NCBI RefSeq assembly: GCF_001693755.1
Contig: NZ_LYST01000048.1
Span: 1 to 64,000, forward strand
Length of the DNA: 64,000 nucleotides
Reading direction: 5' to 3'
DNA from: Gilliamella sp. wkB171
GTDB lineage: Bacteria; Pseudomonadota; Gammaproteobacteria; Enterobacterales; Orbaceae
Shown here one piece after another: positions 45,598 through 54,122 of this stretch (its first letter is position 1; the number at the start of each line of letters is the position of its first letter). Under the pieces are notes generated by a model that was not told where the DNA came from, did not search any database, and saw only the letters and a program-made list of their open reading frames with translations. The position numbers were made by a program, and so were the translations under genes.

Positions 45598-46476
45598 ATG
45601 TTTACAGGAAGTCTGGTCGCCCTTATCACACCAATGGATTCTAAAGGAAATGTGGACCACGTAAGCTTAAAAAAATTGGTCGAATATCATATTGCTAATG
45701 GCACATCAGCTATCGTGTCTGTTGGAACAACGGGTGAATCAGCGACACTTAATCATCAAGAACATATCGATGTTATAAAGCGTACTGTTGATTATGCGCA
45801 AGGGCGAATCGATATTATTGCTGGAACAGGCTCTAATGCCACTAAAGAAGCAATTGAATTAACTCGTCAAGTTGAAAATATTGGGGTAGTGGGGTGTTTA
45901 ACTGTTGCTCCCTATTATAACAAACCGACTCAAGAAGGTATGTATCAGCATTTTAAAGCTATTGCTGAATGTACTGCATTACCTCAAATTCTTTATAATG
46001 TGCCAGGTCGCACAAGTAGCGATATCAAACCTGAGACCGTTGGTCGTTTATCAAAAATCAAAAATATTGTTGCATTGAAAGACGCAACAGGTGATCTTTC
46101 TCGCGTATATAAAACGCGAAAATTAGTGGGAGATGATTTTAAACTGTTAAGTGGTGATGATGCTACATTTTTAGATTTTATGATTTTAGGTGGTGATGGG
46201 GTGATTTCTGTTACTGCTAATGTTGCAGCAAAACAAGTTGCTACAGTTTGTCAATTAGCTGCAAACAACCAAATCAAAGAGGCTAGAGCGTTAAATGAAA
46301 GTTTATTAGCATTACATAATAATTTGTTCATTGAACCCAACCCCACGCCAGCAAAATGGGCTTGCCTAAGATTGGGCTTAATCGCTGATGGTACAATTCG
46401 TTTACCGATGATATCGCTGACCGATGCTTCAATTCCAGCGGTGGAACAAGCATTAAAAGATGCTAATTTACTGTAA
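45598..46476 (+). CDS. dapA: 4-hydroxy-tetrahydrodipicolinate synthase
   Basis: DapA condenses aspartate semialdehyde with pyruvate, the first committed step toward lysine and diaminopimelate for the cell wall. The product from ATG 45598 is 292 residues and begins [14 protein letters not shown] like E. coli DapA; an ATG at 45583 would add five residues. Present are [11 protein letters not shown], the Tyr in [11 protein letters not shown], the Schiff-base lysine in [12 protein letters not shown], and [20 protein letters not shown]. bamC follows, the enteric order, and dapE is nearby. Confidence 0.96.
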   Translation: MFTGSLVALITPMDSKGNVDHVSLKKLVEYHIANGTSAIVSVGTTGESATLNHQEHIDVIKRTVDYAQGRIDIIAGTGSNATKEAIELTRQVENIGVVGCLTVAPYYNKPTQEGMYQHFKAIAECTALPQILYNVPGRTSSDIKPETVGRLSKIKNIVALKDATGDLSRVYKTRKLVGDDFKLLSGDDATFLDFMILGGDGVISVTANVAAKQVATVCQLAANNQIKEARALNESLLALHNNLFIEPNPTPAKWACLRLGLIADGTIRLPMISLTDASIPAVEQALKDANLL

Positions 46477-46515
46477 TTTATTTTCGTATAACTTTTAATT
46501 TATAAGCAGACATCT

Positions 46516-47280
46516 ATGTTTAATAAAACCGTATTGCAAAATAATGTCATAAAAAAAGTCGCTATTTTGACCGCTGTTGCTTCTTTCTTTCTTGTAGGAT
46601 GTGGAAGCGATCAAAACTATAAACGTGAAGTTGATGGTAATGATGACTATTTAAATTCACCAAGTTTAAAACCATTAATTGTTCCACAAGGTATTACAGT
46701 ACCAGCAGAAGTTGCTGACTTTTTTGTGAATAATGGCAAAATCGATGGGCCGTTAGGAAAACAAGTTGATATTCGCCCACCTATGTTGCCGCTTTCAACG
46801 ATTTCTGAAGCTTTTGTGGTCTATAACAATGGTATGGTAACGTTCAATGTACCATTAAGTTATAATCTATGGGATCGAATTCCTAATATTTTAACTAGCA
46901 AAAATATTCCTATTGATGGTCGTGATAATCAAACTATTAAAACGGCTAAGGCATATATAGTACGTGCTGACGAATCGCAACAAACTGAAGCTTCGTACGT
47001 ATTTAAGCGAAAAATTATGGGTAACACTGAAACCATTACACTTGGCTTGAACTCGCTAACTCGTGGTGCTGAAGATATTTCTACCCAACCAGCAGAAGTA
47101 CAACGTTACGTAGTTGGTTTATTTAATATCATCATGGATGAGGTTGCACCAGAATCAGTTCGACAACCACCAGTGAAAGATCCTAAAGATGATGATGCCA
47201 AAAAGGACACTAAGTCAGATAAAGATTCTGAGTCCATGAAGGCTTTAAAAGAAGATCTTAAAGACAGCAACCGTCGATAG
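46516..47280 (+). CDS. bamC: BamC lipoprotein, lacking the C-terminal domain
   Basis: BamC (NlpB) is a lipoprotein of the BAM complex that inserts outer-membrane proteins. The 254-residue product has a lipobox (FLVGCGSD, lipidated Cys29), the N-terminal BamD-binding segment (EVDGNDDYLNSPSLKPLIVP) and one helix-grip domain (about residues 90-215). E. coli BamC is about 344 residues with two helix-grip domains. Here the second is replaced by a short charged tail, PKDDDAKKDTKSDKDSES. No decayed second domain is evident in the 221 bases after the stop. It sits between dapA and purC, as in E. coli. Confidence 0.9.
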   Translation: MFNKTVLQNNVIKKVAILTAVASFFLVGCGSDQNYKREVDGNDDYLNSPSLKPLIVPQGITVPAEVADFFVNNGKIDGPLGKQVDIRPPMLPLSTISEAFVVYNNGMVTFNVPLSYNLWDRIPNILTSKNIPIDGRDNQTIKTAKAYIVRADESQQTEASYVFKRKIMGNTETITLGLNSLTRGAEDISTQPAEVQRYVVGLFNIIMDEVAPESVRQPPVKDPKDDDAKKDTKSDKDSESMKALKEDLKDSNRR

Positions 47281-47443
47281 TTGTCGTTATCGAGTTGGTT
47301 GTCGTGATAAATAGAGTTTTTAATTCAAAAGTCGTCTGGTGCGTTATTGGTTTATCGTAATCGATGACTTTAATAATAAGTAGTGTGTTGATATTTACGC
47401 TTTCAATAAATCCGAAGTAAAGATAACAACAATGAGTTCGAAT

Positions 47444-47470
47444 TTAAGGAGCGAAAAGCTCCTTAATTAT
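47444..47470 (+). terminator. Hairpin terminator after bamC
   Basis: TTAAGGAGC (47444-47452) and GCTCCTTAA (47458-47466) make a perfect nine-base stem with a GAAAA loop, followed by TTATTTATT. The T tract is interrupted, so termination may be partial, with readthrough into purC 36 bases on. Confidence 0.55.
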
Positions 47471-47501
47471 TTATTGGCTATTATGATATAAGGTTATAAG
47501 C

Positions 47502-48212
47502 ATGAAAAAGTTGGATGAGCTTTATCGTGGTAAAGCAAAAACTGTTTACACAACAGACAACCCGGAACTACTAATATTGGAATTTCGTAACGATACTTCT
47601 GCTTTTGATGGTTTACGTATTGAGCAGTTAGATCGCAAAGGAATGGTTAATAATAAATTCAACTATTTTATTATGACACTATTACGTGATGAAGGCATTC
47701 CTACACAAGTTGCAGCCTTAATATCAGATAATGAAGTTTTAGTTAAAAAATTAGAAATGATTCCTGTTGAATGTGTCGTGCGTAATCGCGCAGCAGGCTC
47801 TTTAGTTAAACGTTTAGGCGTTGAAGAAGGCACTGTCCTTAATCCTCCAACTTTTGAATTATTTTTGAAAAATGATGCATTGCATGACCCAATGGTTAAT
47901 GAATCGCACTGTAAAGCTTTTGGCTGGGCGACAGATGAACAATTAGCTACAATGAAAGAGCTGAGCTTTAAAATTAATACAATATTGACTGAACTATTTG
48001 ATAAAGCTGGTTTGATTTTAGTTGATTATAAACTTGAATTTGGTTTATACAAAGGTGAAGTAACCTTAGGTGACGAGTTTTCTCCTGATGGTTGTCGTCT
48101 ATGGGAAAAAGAGACGTTGAAAAAAATGGATAAAGATCGTTTCCGTCAAAGCTTAGGCGGTGTAATAGAAGCTTATGAAGAAGTCGCTAAGCGCATTGGT
48201 GTACCTTTGTAA
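47502..48212 (+). CDS. purC: SAICAR synthase
   Basis: PurC ligates aspartate to CAIR in purine synthesis. The 236-residue product is almost the length of E. coli PurC (237). Motifs include [60 protein letters not shown] and [12 protein letters not shown]. It overlaps the start of the DUF441 gene by one base (TAATG). Confidence 0.96.
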   Translation: MKKLDELYRGKAKTVYTTDNPELLILEFRNDTSAFDGLRIEQLDRKGMVNNKFNYFIMTLLRDEGIPTQVAALISDNEVLVKKLEMIPVECVVRNRAAGSLVKRLGVEEGTVLNPPTFELFLKNDALHDPMVNESHCKAFGWATDEQLATMKELSFKINTILTELFDKAGLILVDYKLEFGLYKGEVTLGDEFSPDGCRLWEKETLKKMDKDRFRQSLGGVIEAYEEVAKRIGVPL

Positions 48213-48667
48213 TGTTTGCTCAGTTCGATATCTCTTTCTTTCTTCTATTAGCTTTAGCTGCACTGTGTTATGTGACGCATAATAACACAGTGACCTTTGC
48301 CGTTTTGTTATTATTACTGTTCAAATTAACGCCACTATCAACATATTTCCCTTTTTTAAATCAATATGGTTTAACTATTGGCATTGTGATATTAACTGCT
48401 GCAATGATGGTTCCATTGGCTAATGGGACTTTAAAAATTCACGATATTTTAAAATCCTTTACTACTTGGCAATCAATGTTGGCTATCCTGGTAGGGATTG
48501 CTGTTTCGTGGTTAGGTACTCGGGGAGTATCATTAATTGGTGCTCATCCGACCATAATTAATGGTTTAATTATTGGTACATTAATTGGTGTTGCTTTTTT
48601 CAAAGGTATCCCAGTTGGACCATTGATAGCGGCAGGTATTTTATCGCTCGTGATTGGAAGAAGTTAG
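48212..48667 (+). CDS. DUF441 membrane protein (YeaL-like)
   Basis: A 151-residue inner-membrane protein of the DUF441/UPF0756 family, as E. coli YeaL. Four to five hydrophobic segments alternate with the typical blocks GLTIGIVILTAAMMVPLANG and VGIAVSWLGTRGVSLIGAHP, ending GPLIAAGILSLVIGRS. Function is unknown. It is coupled to purC by a one-base overlap and tmcA starts 3 bases after it, so the three form one unit. Confidence 0.9.
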   Translation: MFAQFDISFFLLLALAALCYVTHNNTVTFAVLLLLLFKLTPLSTYFPFLNQYGLTIGIVILTAAMMVPLANGTLKIHDILKSFTTWQSMLAILVGIAVSWLGTRGVSLIGAHPTIINGLIIGTLIGVAFFKGIPVGPLIAAGILSLVIGRS

Positions 48668-48670
48668 CTT

Positions 48671-50611
48671 ATGTCAGGTCCAGATAGCACAAGAAAGCTC
48701 TGGGTATTAAAAGGCGAAGCAACACAATTATTGAATCAATTGCGTGATACAATAAATCAGCATCAAGCTGATTGGATCACCATTACCACACAAAATAATT
48801 TACCCCCTTTTTTGACTAAAACTTTTTTACCCAATCAAACCAAATCGTTATTAGGTCGAGAATTTTTGCATGCGATTTTTGATGCAACGCAAGGTTTTAA
48901 TTTAGATGCTTTTGCCATGCTGGTTGGGACTTTGGTTAAAGGAAGTATACTTATATTACTTTTACCAGAAGATTTTAACCATTGGTGTGATCAAGATAGC
49001 ATACGCTGGAATGAGAACAGCCAAGCTATTGAAGTTCCCAATTTTGTCAAACATCTTGAGCAAATCTTAAAGGATTTTGACATTGAATCTAACCAACGCG
49101 ACTTTCCAAATATTCAAACAGCACAGCTTAGTTTAACAGAACAACAAACTATCCTTGAACGTCTACTAATAAGTGATGCGCCAATTAAAGTGTTAATGGC
49201 TAAACGCGGACGAGGAAAATCAGCTTTAGCCGGTCTATTTAGCCATTATCACCAATCAATTATTATTACTGCACCTAACAAAAGTGCTTTAACTACGTTT
49301 TTTCATTTCGCCAAATCATCGGTTAAATTTGTTGCACCCGATGAATTAATAGAGGTTGGATTTGGTGGTCATGTTGATTATTTAATTATTGACGAAGCTG
49401 CCATGATTCCACTTCCGATGCTGGAAAACTTATTGCAATTTGCATCTGAGAATAATTGCCCAGTATTATTAACTACAACGATGGAAGGTTATGAAGGGAC
49501 AGGACAGGGTTTTTTATTACAATTATTTAAAAATAAATCGTGTGAGTTTTTCTACTTAACAAACCCAATACGTTGGCAAGCTGGTGATCAGCTTGAAGCT
49601 ATTACTGATTGTTTACTGCTAAATGGTTTATTTTGTCAAAAACAAGATAGACATCTGATAAATCAATCGATTGAATATAACAGGGTTAGCCGTAATAATA
49701 TTACTGCGTTAAAACAGATTTTTTATTTATTAAAAACTGCGCATTATCAAACAACTTTAATTGATTTAAGACGTATTTTTGATGCAAATAATCAAACTGT
49801 TTGGCAAGCAAAGCAAGAAAATCATCTTATTGCTGGTGCCATCACGATAGATGAAGGTCAGTTATCTGACAGTTTAATTGAAGCCGTGTGGCAAGGTACG
49901 CGCCGACCTAAAGGTAATTTAGTTGCTCAATCGTTGGTGGCGCATGCCGGTGAAAAATTAGCAGCTAAGCTTGCATCAGTTAGAATTAATCGTATTGCCG
50001 TTACGGAGTCTCATCGTCGTCAGCATATTGCTCAGCAATTGGTTGAACGCATTTATCAGCATGGGGCTATACAAGGTAAAGATTTTATTTCGGTGAGTTA
50101 TGCTTTTAATCAAGCAAACGATCAGTTTTGGTCTGCATGTGGATTTGTACTGGTTCACGTTGGTAGTCGTAAAGAAACAAGCAGTGGTAGTTATTCCGTA
50201 ATGGCATTAAAACCTATCACCAAGCAGGGATTATCCTTGACCATGCAGTTAAACAAAAAATTGCAGCGTAACTGGTACTGGTTAAAAAATATTATCGATC
50301 TACCATTAGCTGATCGTTTTCAGCTAAATAGCGATCAGCAACTAACCCATCAGGATCTTGATGAACTTCGTGGATTTTGTTACTATCACCGCCCTTATGA
50401 AGCAACTTATGCTGCACTTTGTCGATTGAATCAATTTAATAATCATCAACAAAACGCTTTCAATTTACCTATCTTAAAATCATTATTGCAAGATGATAAT
50501 AAATTAATACATGTGATAAAACAGTATCAATTAACAGGAAAAGCAGCTTTAATGCAGGCAATAAAGTATGAAGTTAAGCAGTGGTTTAACAATGTTGATA
50601 ACAAGGCTTAA
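48671..50611 (+). CDS. tmcA: tRNA(Met) cytidine acetyltransferase
   Basis: TmcA makes N4-acetylcytidine at the wobble base of elongator tRNA-Met using acetyl-CoA and ATP. The 646-residue protein is slightly shorter than E. coli TmcA (671). It contains the RNA-helicase-like module with Walker A at about 177-187 (MAKRGRGKSALAG) and DEAAMIPLPML, then the GNAT acetyltransferase part with RINRIAVTESHRRQHIAQQL and ISVSYAFNQANDQFWSACGF. It begins 3 bases after the DUF441 gene. Confidence 0.94.
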   Translation: MSGPDSTRKLWVLKGEATQLLNQLRDTINQHQADWITITTQNNLPPFLTKTFLPNQTKSLLGREFLHAIFDATQGFNLDAFAMLVGTLVKGSILILLLPEDFNHWCDQDSIRWNENSQAIEVPNFVKHLEQILKDFDIESNQRDFPNIQTAQLSLTEQQTILERLLISDAPIKVLMAKRGRGKSALAGLFSHYHQSIIITAPNKSALTTFFHFAKSSVKFVAPDELIEVGFGGHVDYLIIDEAAMIPLPMLENLLQFASENNCPVLLTTTMEGYEGTGQGFLLQLFKNKSCEFFYLTNPIRWQAGDQLEAITDCLLLNGLFCQKQDRHLINQSIEYNRVSRNNITALKQIFYLLKTAHYQTTLIDLRRIFDANNQTVWQAKQENHLIAGAITIDEGQLSDSLIEAVWQGTRRPKGNLVAQSLVAHAGEKLAAKLASVRINRIAVTESHRRQHIAQQLVERIYQHGAIQGKDFISVSYAFNQANDQFWSACGFVLVHVGSRKETSSGSYSVMALKPITKQGLSLTMQLNKKLQRNWYWLKNIIDLPLADRFQLNSDQQLTHQDLDELRGFCYYHRPYEATYAALCRLNQFNNHQQNAFNLPILKSLLQDDNKLIHVIKQYQLTGKAALMQAIKYEVKQWFNNVDNKA

Positions 50612-50665
50612 AATAATTTAATTAAAACTTAATATAAAATCATATTTTATTAGAAGGGACAAAAT

Positions 50666-51481
50666 GTGAAATTAAATAATTTCGAAAAAACAAATACCAA
50701 CATGCACAGTAACCAAACAGATTACCAGCCAAAAACTGGTCTAGAATATTTTATTAAAGGCTGGTCATTAGCTTTCAGCCCAAGCATTCGCCATTATGTC
50801 TTTTTACCTTTACTTGCTAATATCGTGATTATGTCTTTATTGTTTTATTGGTTTTTGGTATCCATAACCGGTATGGTGGACTGGGGATTATCTTTTGTTC
50901 CTAGTTGGCTTCAATGGTTAGGGTATATCATTAGCTTTATTGTTGTTGTGACACTCGCTATCGTATTTTGCTATTTTTTTAGTACAGTTGCTAATATTAT
51001 TGCTGCGCCATTTAATGGGCTATTAGCCGAGCATGTTGAATCTCAATTAACCGGTATGCCGGCACCTGATACTTCTTGGATAAGTTTGATTATGGATATA
51101 CCTAGAATAATGGGACGAGAATTACAAAAACTGATTCATTATCTATTATGGGCAAGTCTAATTTTTCTAACCTATTTTATTCCGGTTATTGGGCAATCGG
51201 TCACGCCTGTTATATGGTTTTTATTTACTGCTTGGCAAATTAACATTCAATATGCCGATTATGCGTTTGATAATCATAAAATTACCTTTCCTCGAATGCG
51301 TGAGTTACTAAAGCAGGATAAAACGGATAATTTGATTTATGGTATTTTAGTCAGTTTATTTACGATGATTCCGATTTTAAATCTTGTTATTATGCCTATT
51401 GCGGTTTGTGGTTCAACCGCTATGTGGGTCGATCGCTATCGCCATCAAGTCATATTCAATGACGGCCATAATAATCGTTAA
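50666..51481 (+). CDS. cysZ: Sulfate transporter CysZ
   Basis: CysZ is an inner-membrane sulfate uptake protein feeding cysteine synthesis. The 271-residue product has four or more hydrophobic segments and family blocks GLEYFIKGWSLAFSPSIRHYVFLPLL-type text (residues about 25-50), ANIIAAPFNGLLAE and QYADYAFDNHKITFPRMRE. GTG at 50666 follows GAAGGG; an ATG at 50702 would be closer to the start of E. coli CysZ and is a real alternative. It converges on ypfN. Confidence 0.9.
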   Translation: MKLNNFEKTNTNMHSNQTDYQPKTGLEYFIKGWSLAFSPSIRHYVFLPLLANIVIMSLLFYWFLVSITGMVDWGLSFVPSWLQWLGYIISFIVVVTLAIVFCYFFSTVANIIAAPFNGLLAEHVESQLTGMPAPDTSWISLIMDIPRIMGRELQKLIHYLLWASLIFLTYFIPVIGQSVTPVIWFLFTAWQINIQYADYAFDNHKITFPRMRELLKQDKTDNLIYGILVSLFTMIPILNLVIMPIAVCGSTAMWVDRYRHQVIFNDGHNNR

Positions 51482-51508
51482 TGATTAACTTTGAGGTTGG
51501 TTAATCAT
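51481..51508. terminator. Hairpin between converging cysZ and ypfN
   Basis: ATGATTAAC (51481-51489) and GTTAATCAT (51500-51508) form a perfect nine-base stem. It overlaps the ends of both converging genes but lacks a clear T tract on either side, so it may be an RNA-end hairpin instead of a strong terminator. Confidence 0.4.
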
Positions 51509-51659
51509 CGTCATCATCATTATAGGGGATAGGTTTTATCCCTTTCTTTTTTTCCAGATAAGATTTGTAGTTAAGTTTGCTAAGCGATTTAATCGTATTA
51601 ATAAAAATACCAATTAAAATAACTACAATTATCCACCAATAGTCTTTGAGCCACTCCAT
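51501..51659 (-). CDS. ypfN: Small membrane protein YpfN (UPF0370)
   Basis: A 52-residue protein encoded from ATG at 51659 to TAA at 51501 on the minus strand. It has one membrane segment (WLKDYWWIIVVILIGIFINT), a basic linker and an acidic end of five aspartates. E. coli YpfN has the same WLxxYWWILxxIF start and an aspartate-rich tail, and lies next to dapE as here, which makes the call secure despite the size. Function is unknown. Confidence 0.85.
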   Translation of the reverse strand: MEWLKDYWWIIVVILIGIFINTIKSLSKLNYKSYLEKKKGIKPIPYNDDDDD

Positions 51660-51765
51660 CTAATCACCTTTGGTTATGGTCGAGAATAATCGCAATCATC
51701 GTTTACTGCTAAAAATAAAACTAGCAACATATTCTTTTGTTATCAGTAACGATAATCTTTATTCA

Positions 51766-52905
51766 CTAAATCGATAATAGTTTTTCTAAAATGTTATGAT
51801 ATATTGCTGTTAACGTGATGATATCCTGACAATTTACATTCTCATTAATTTTATGAATAGTCTTATTCACTACGCCTAATTCTATCACTTGGCAGCCTAA
51901 TTGGGCGATAAAGCGGCCATCAGAGGTTCCACCACTTGTCGATAGTTTGGTCTCTAATTGTGTTAATTGTTTGATAGCATGTGTAGCTGCATCGGTAAGT
52001 TCCCCTTTCGGCGTTAAAAAAGGTTTACCCGATAATCGCCAAGTTAGGCTATAGCTTAATTTATGCTTTTGTAAAATTTGCTCAACCCGAGATTTAATGA
52101 CATCGTCAGTCAATTCGCTACTATAGCGAAAATTGAATTGGACTTTTAAATCCCCCGGTATGACATTTTCGGCACCTGTTCCACCATTAATATTTGCTAC
52201 TTGCATCGTAGTTTGTGGAAAATATTCATTGCCATTGTCCCAAATTGTTGTAACTAATTCATTCAAAGCTGGAGCAAAGCGATGCACCGGGTTATCAGCA
52301 AGGTGGGGATAGGCGACATGCCCTTGGATACCGTGGACTATTAAATTCGCTGTGAGCGAACCTCGGCGTCCATTTTTAATTTGATCACCAAGTTTTTGAT
52401 CACTAGACGGTTCACCAACAATACAATAATCAATGCGTTCTTGACGTTTTTTAAGTAGATCAACAACTTTGACTGTACCATCAGATGCATCGGCTTCTTC
52501 ATCCGAGGTAATTAAAAAAGCAACACGACCAGAATGATTGGGATTGTTTTTAACAAATTGTTCAGCTGCACATACCATTGCCGCAACGCCACTTTTCATA
52601 TCTGCCGCACCACGCCCATATAGGATGCCGTTTTCATCGACTGTAGGTTGAAAAGGAGGATATAGCCATTGGCTTTCATCACCTGCTGGCACGACATCGG
52701 TATGTCCTGCAAACATTAATGTCTTTTGTGAAGGATCGCCATGATATGCCCATAGATTTTTGGTGTGACCTAAATTTACTTCTTCTATAGTAAAGCCTAA
52801 AGGTTTTAATCGTTCAATAATCATTTTTTGACAGTTTTTATCATCAGGACTTATTGATTTTTCAGCGATCAATGCTTTAGTTAAAGTAATAACAGGGTCT
52901 GTCAT
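51766..52905 (-). CDS. dapE: Succinyl-diaminopimelate desuccinylase
   Basis: DapE removes succinate from N-succinyl-LL-diaminopimelate, a late step to lysine and peptidoglycan. The 379-residue product carries the dizinc-site motifs of the M20 family: [37 protein letters not shown] and VGEPSSD. The C-terminal [13 protein letters not shown] and [13 protein letters not shown] complete the set. It starts 12 bases after yffB. Together with dapA it gives two steps of the same pathway in this window. Confidence 0.96.
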   Translation of the reverse strand: MTDPVITLTKALIAEKSISPDDKNCQKMIIERLKPLGFTIEEVNLGHTKNLWAYHGDPSQKTLMFAGHTDVVPAGDESQWLYPPFQPTVDENGILYGRGAADMKSGVAAMVCAAEQFVKNNPNHSGRVAFLITSDEEADASDGTVKVVDLLKKRQERIDYCIVGEPSSDQKLGDQIKNGRRGSLTANLIVHGIQGHVAYPHLADNPVHRFAPALNELVTTIWDNGNEYFPQTTMQVANINGGTGAENVIPGDLKVQFNFRYSSELTDDVIKSRVEQILQKHKLSYSLTWRLSGKPFLTPKGELTDAATHAIKQLTQLETKLSTSGGTSDGRFIAQLGCQVIELGVVNKTIHKINENVNCQDIITLTAIYHNILEKLLSI

Positions 52906-52917
52906 AATTATCTCGGT

Positions 52918-53274
52918 TTATTTTTGTGTAGCAAAAAATTGTGAATAGCTTTCGTCAGAAAAGCCTAATAAAGCGCGTTTTCCATCAATGAGTAAAGGAC
53001 GTTTTAATATTGATGGATTGGCTAACATAATATCTTTTGCCGCTTGTTCATTATCAACGTTGGCTCGAATGGTTTCATCAAGTTTACGCCAAGTTGTACC
53101 GCGAGTATTGAGTAAACTTTGCCAGTTAACTAACTGTAAAAATGAATCTAAAAGTTCTGGTGATAAACCATCAGTTTTATAATTATGAAACTGATAGCTA
53201 ATATTATGTTCATCAAGCCAAGTGAAAGCTTTTTTCATTGTATTACAATTTTTAATACCATAAATGATATACAT
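52918..53274 (-). CDS. yffB: ArsC-family reductase-like protein YffB
   Basis: A 118-residue protein of the ArsC/Spx thioredoxin-like family, as E. coli YffB, which also precedes dapE. It begins MYIIYGIKNCNTMKKAFTWL, with the single Cys10 of the family, and contains LLNTRGTTWRKLDE and the C-terminal KRPLLIDGKRALLGF. A glutathione-dependent thiol reductase role is suggested for the family; the substrate is unknown. It heads the yffB-dapE-ypfN unit. Confidence 0.9.
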   Translation of the reverse strand: MYIIYGIKNCNTMKKAFTWLDEHNISYQFHNYKTDGLSPELLDSFLQLVNWQSLLNTRGTTWRKLDETIRANVDNEQAAKDIMLANPSILKRPLLIDGKRALLGFSDESYSQFFATQK

Positions 53275-53812
53275 TAAAATCTTTCCTAATCTGAATTGTT
53301 ATAAAAAGATTATAACAGTTATCTGCTAAGTTCGGCAATTTGCGATTAATGTGAGCTAGTGGTTTGGATAAGGATATAGTATTTAATTAACTATAGTTTT
53401 AGTTTAATTGTATTGGTGGTTGAGGTATTTTTTAGATAGGTGAAGATGATCTTTTTCCTAATGTTAATAAAAATAAGATAGCGATTGATAAGAAAGCTAG
53501 ATCTTAAGGTTTAGAGTGTTAATTTTAGTTGTTAATTTGCTCGTTAGACGATAACTATAAAAATCTATTGCTATTATCCTAATAAATAGGGTTTATCAAC
53601 AAGTTTTAGGATAAACATACGGTTTAGTATAAATTGTGGTTTATGTATTACCATTTTATAAAAAAATATATAAAATTGCGTTACAAATTCAATGAAAAAT
53701 CTCATTTTTACACCATAATTCCATAATCATTTCTATTTTTTTAATGTTTATTTGCTTTTTTATATTGAAAAAAACATTATCATTGCGCGATATTCGCGTT
53801 TTTAAACTAAAT

Positions 53813-53831
53813 TATTCTGATAATCATGATT
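53813..53831. promoter_or_regulatory. Candidate Fur box upstream of feoA
   Basis: The 19-mer starting TATTCTGATAATCATGA matches the Fur consensus at 14 of 19 positions, with the central GATAATCAT complete, 49 bases before feoA. A second partial match (CATTATCATTG, 53775-53785) lies upstream. Iron repression of feo operons by Fur is well known. The 605-base gap 53275-53879 holds no gene I recognise. Confidence 0.55.
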
Positions 53832-53879
53832 TAAACGATACAGATTAAAACGAATAATTCAGCAATATCTAGGAGCACA

Positions 53880-54122
53880 ATGTCAGTCCTAACTTTAAAT
53901 CACCTCGCCTTAGGGCAGGAGGCGGTTATATCACGTCTATTGCCTGAATCGTTGCCATTTCGTCGGCGACTGTTAGCTATGGGTGTCACGCCAGGTTGCA
54001 GAGTTTTAGTGATTCGAGCCGCACCATTAGGCGATCCACTGGAAATTAAAATACGCGGTTTTTTATTATGTTTGCGGCGTAGTGAAGCGGCAACTATCGA
54101 AGTTATGGAGGTTGAGTCATGA
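53880..54122 (+). CDS. feoA: Ferrous iron transport protein A
   Basis: FeoA is a small cytoplasmic SH3-like protein needed for FeoB-dependent ferrous iron uptake. The 80-residue product shows LPESLPFRRRLLAMGVTPGC, then VIRAAPLGDPLEIKIRGFLLCLRRSEA-type ending (residues about 45-70). TAGGAGCACA is a well-placed ribosome site. It overlaps feoB by four bases (ATGA). Confidence 0.94.
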   Translation: MSVLTLNHLALGQEAVISRLLPESLPFRRRLLAMGVTPGCRVLVIRAAPLGDPLEIKIRGFLLCLRRSEAATIEVMEVES

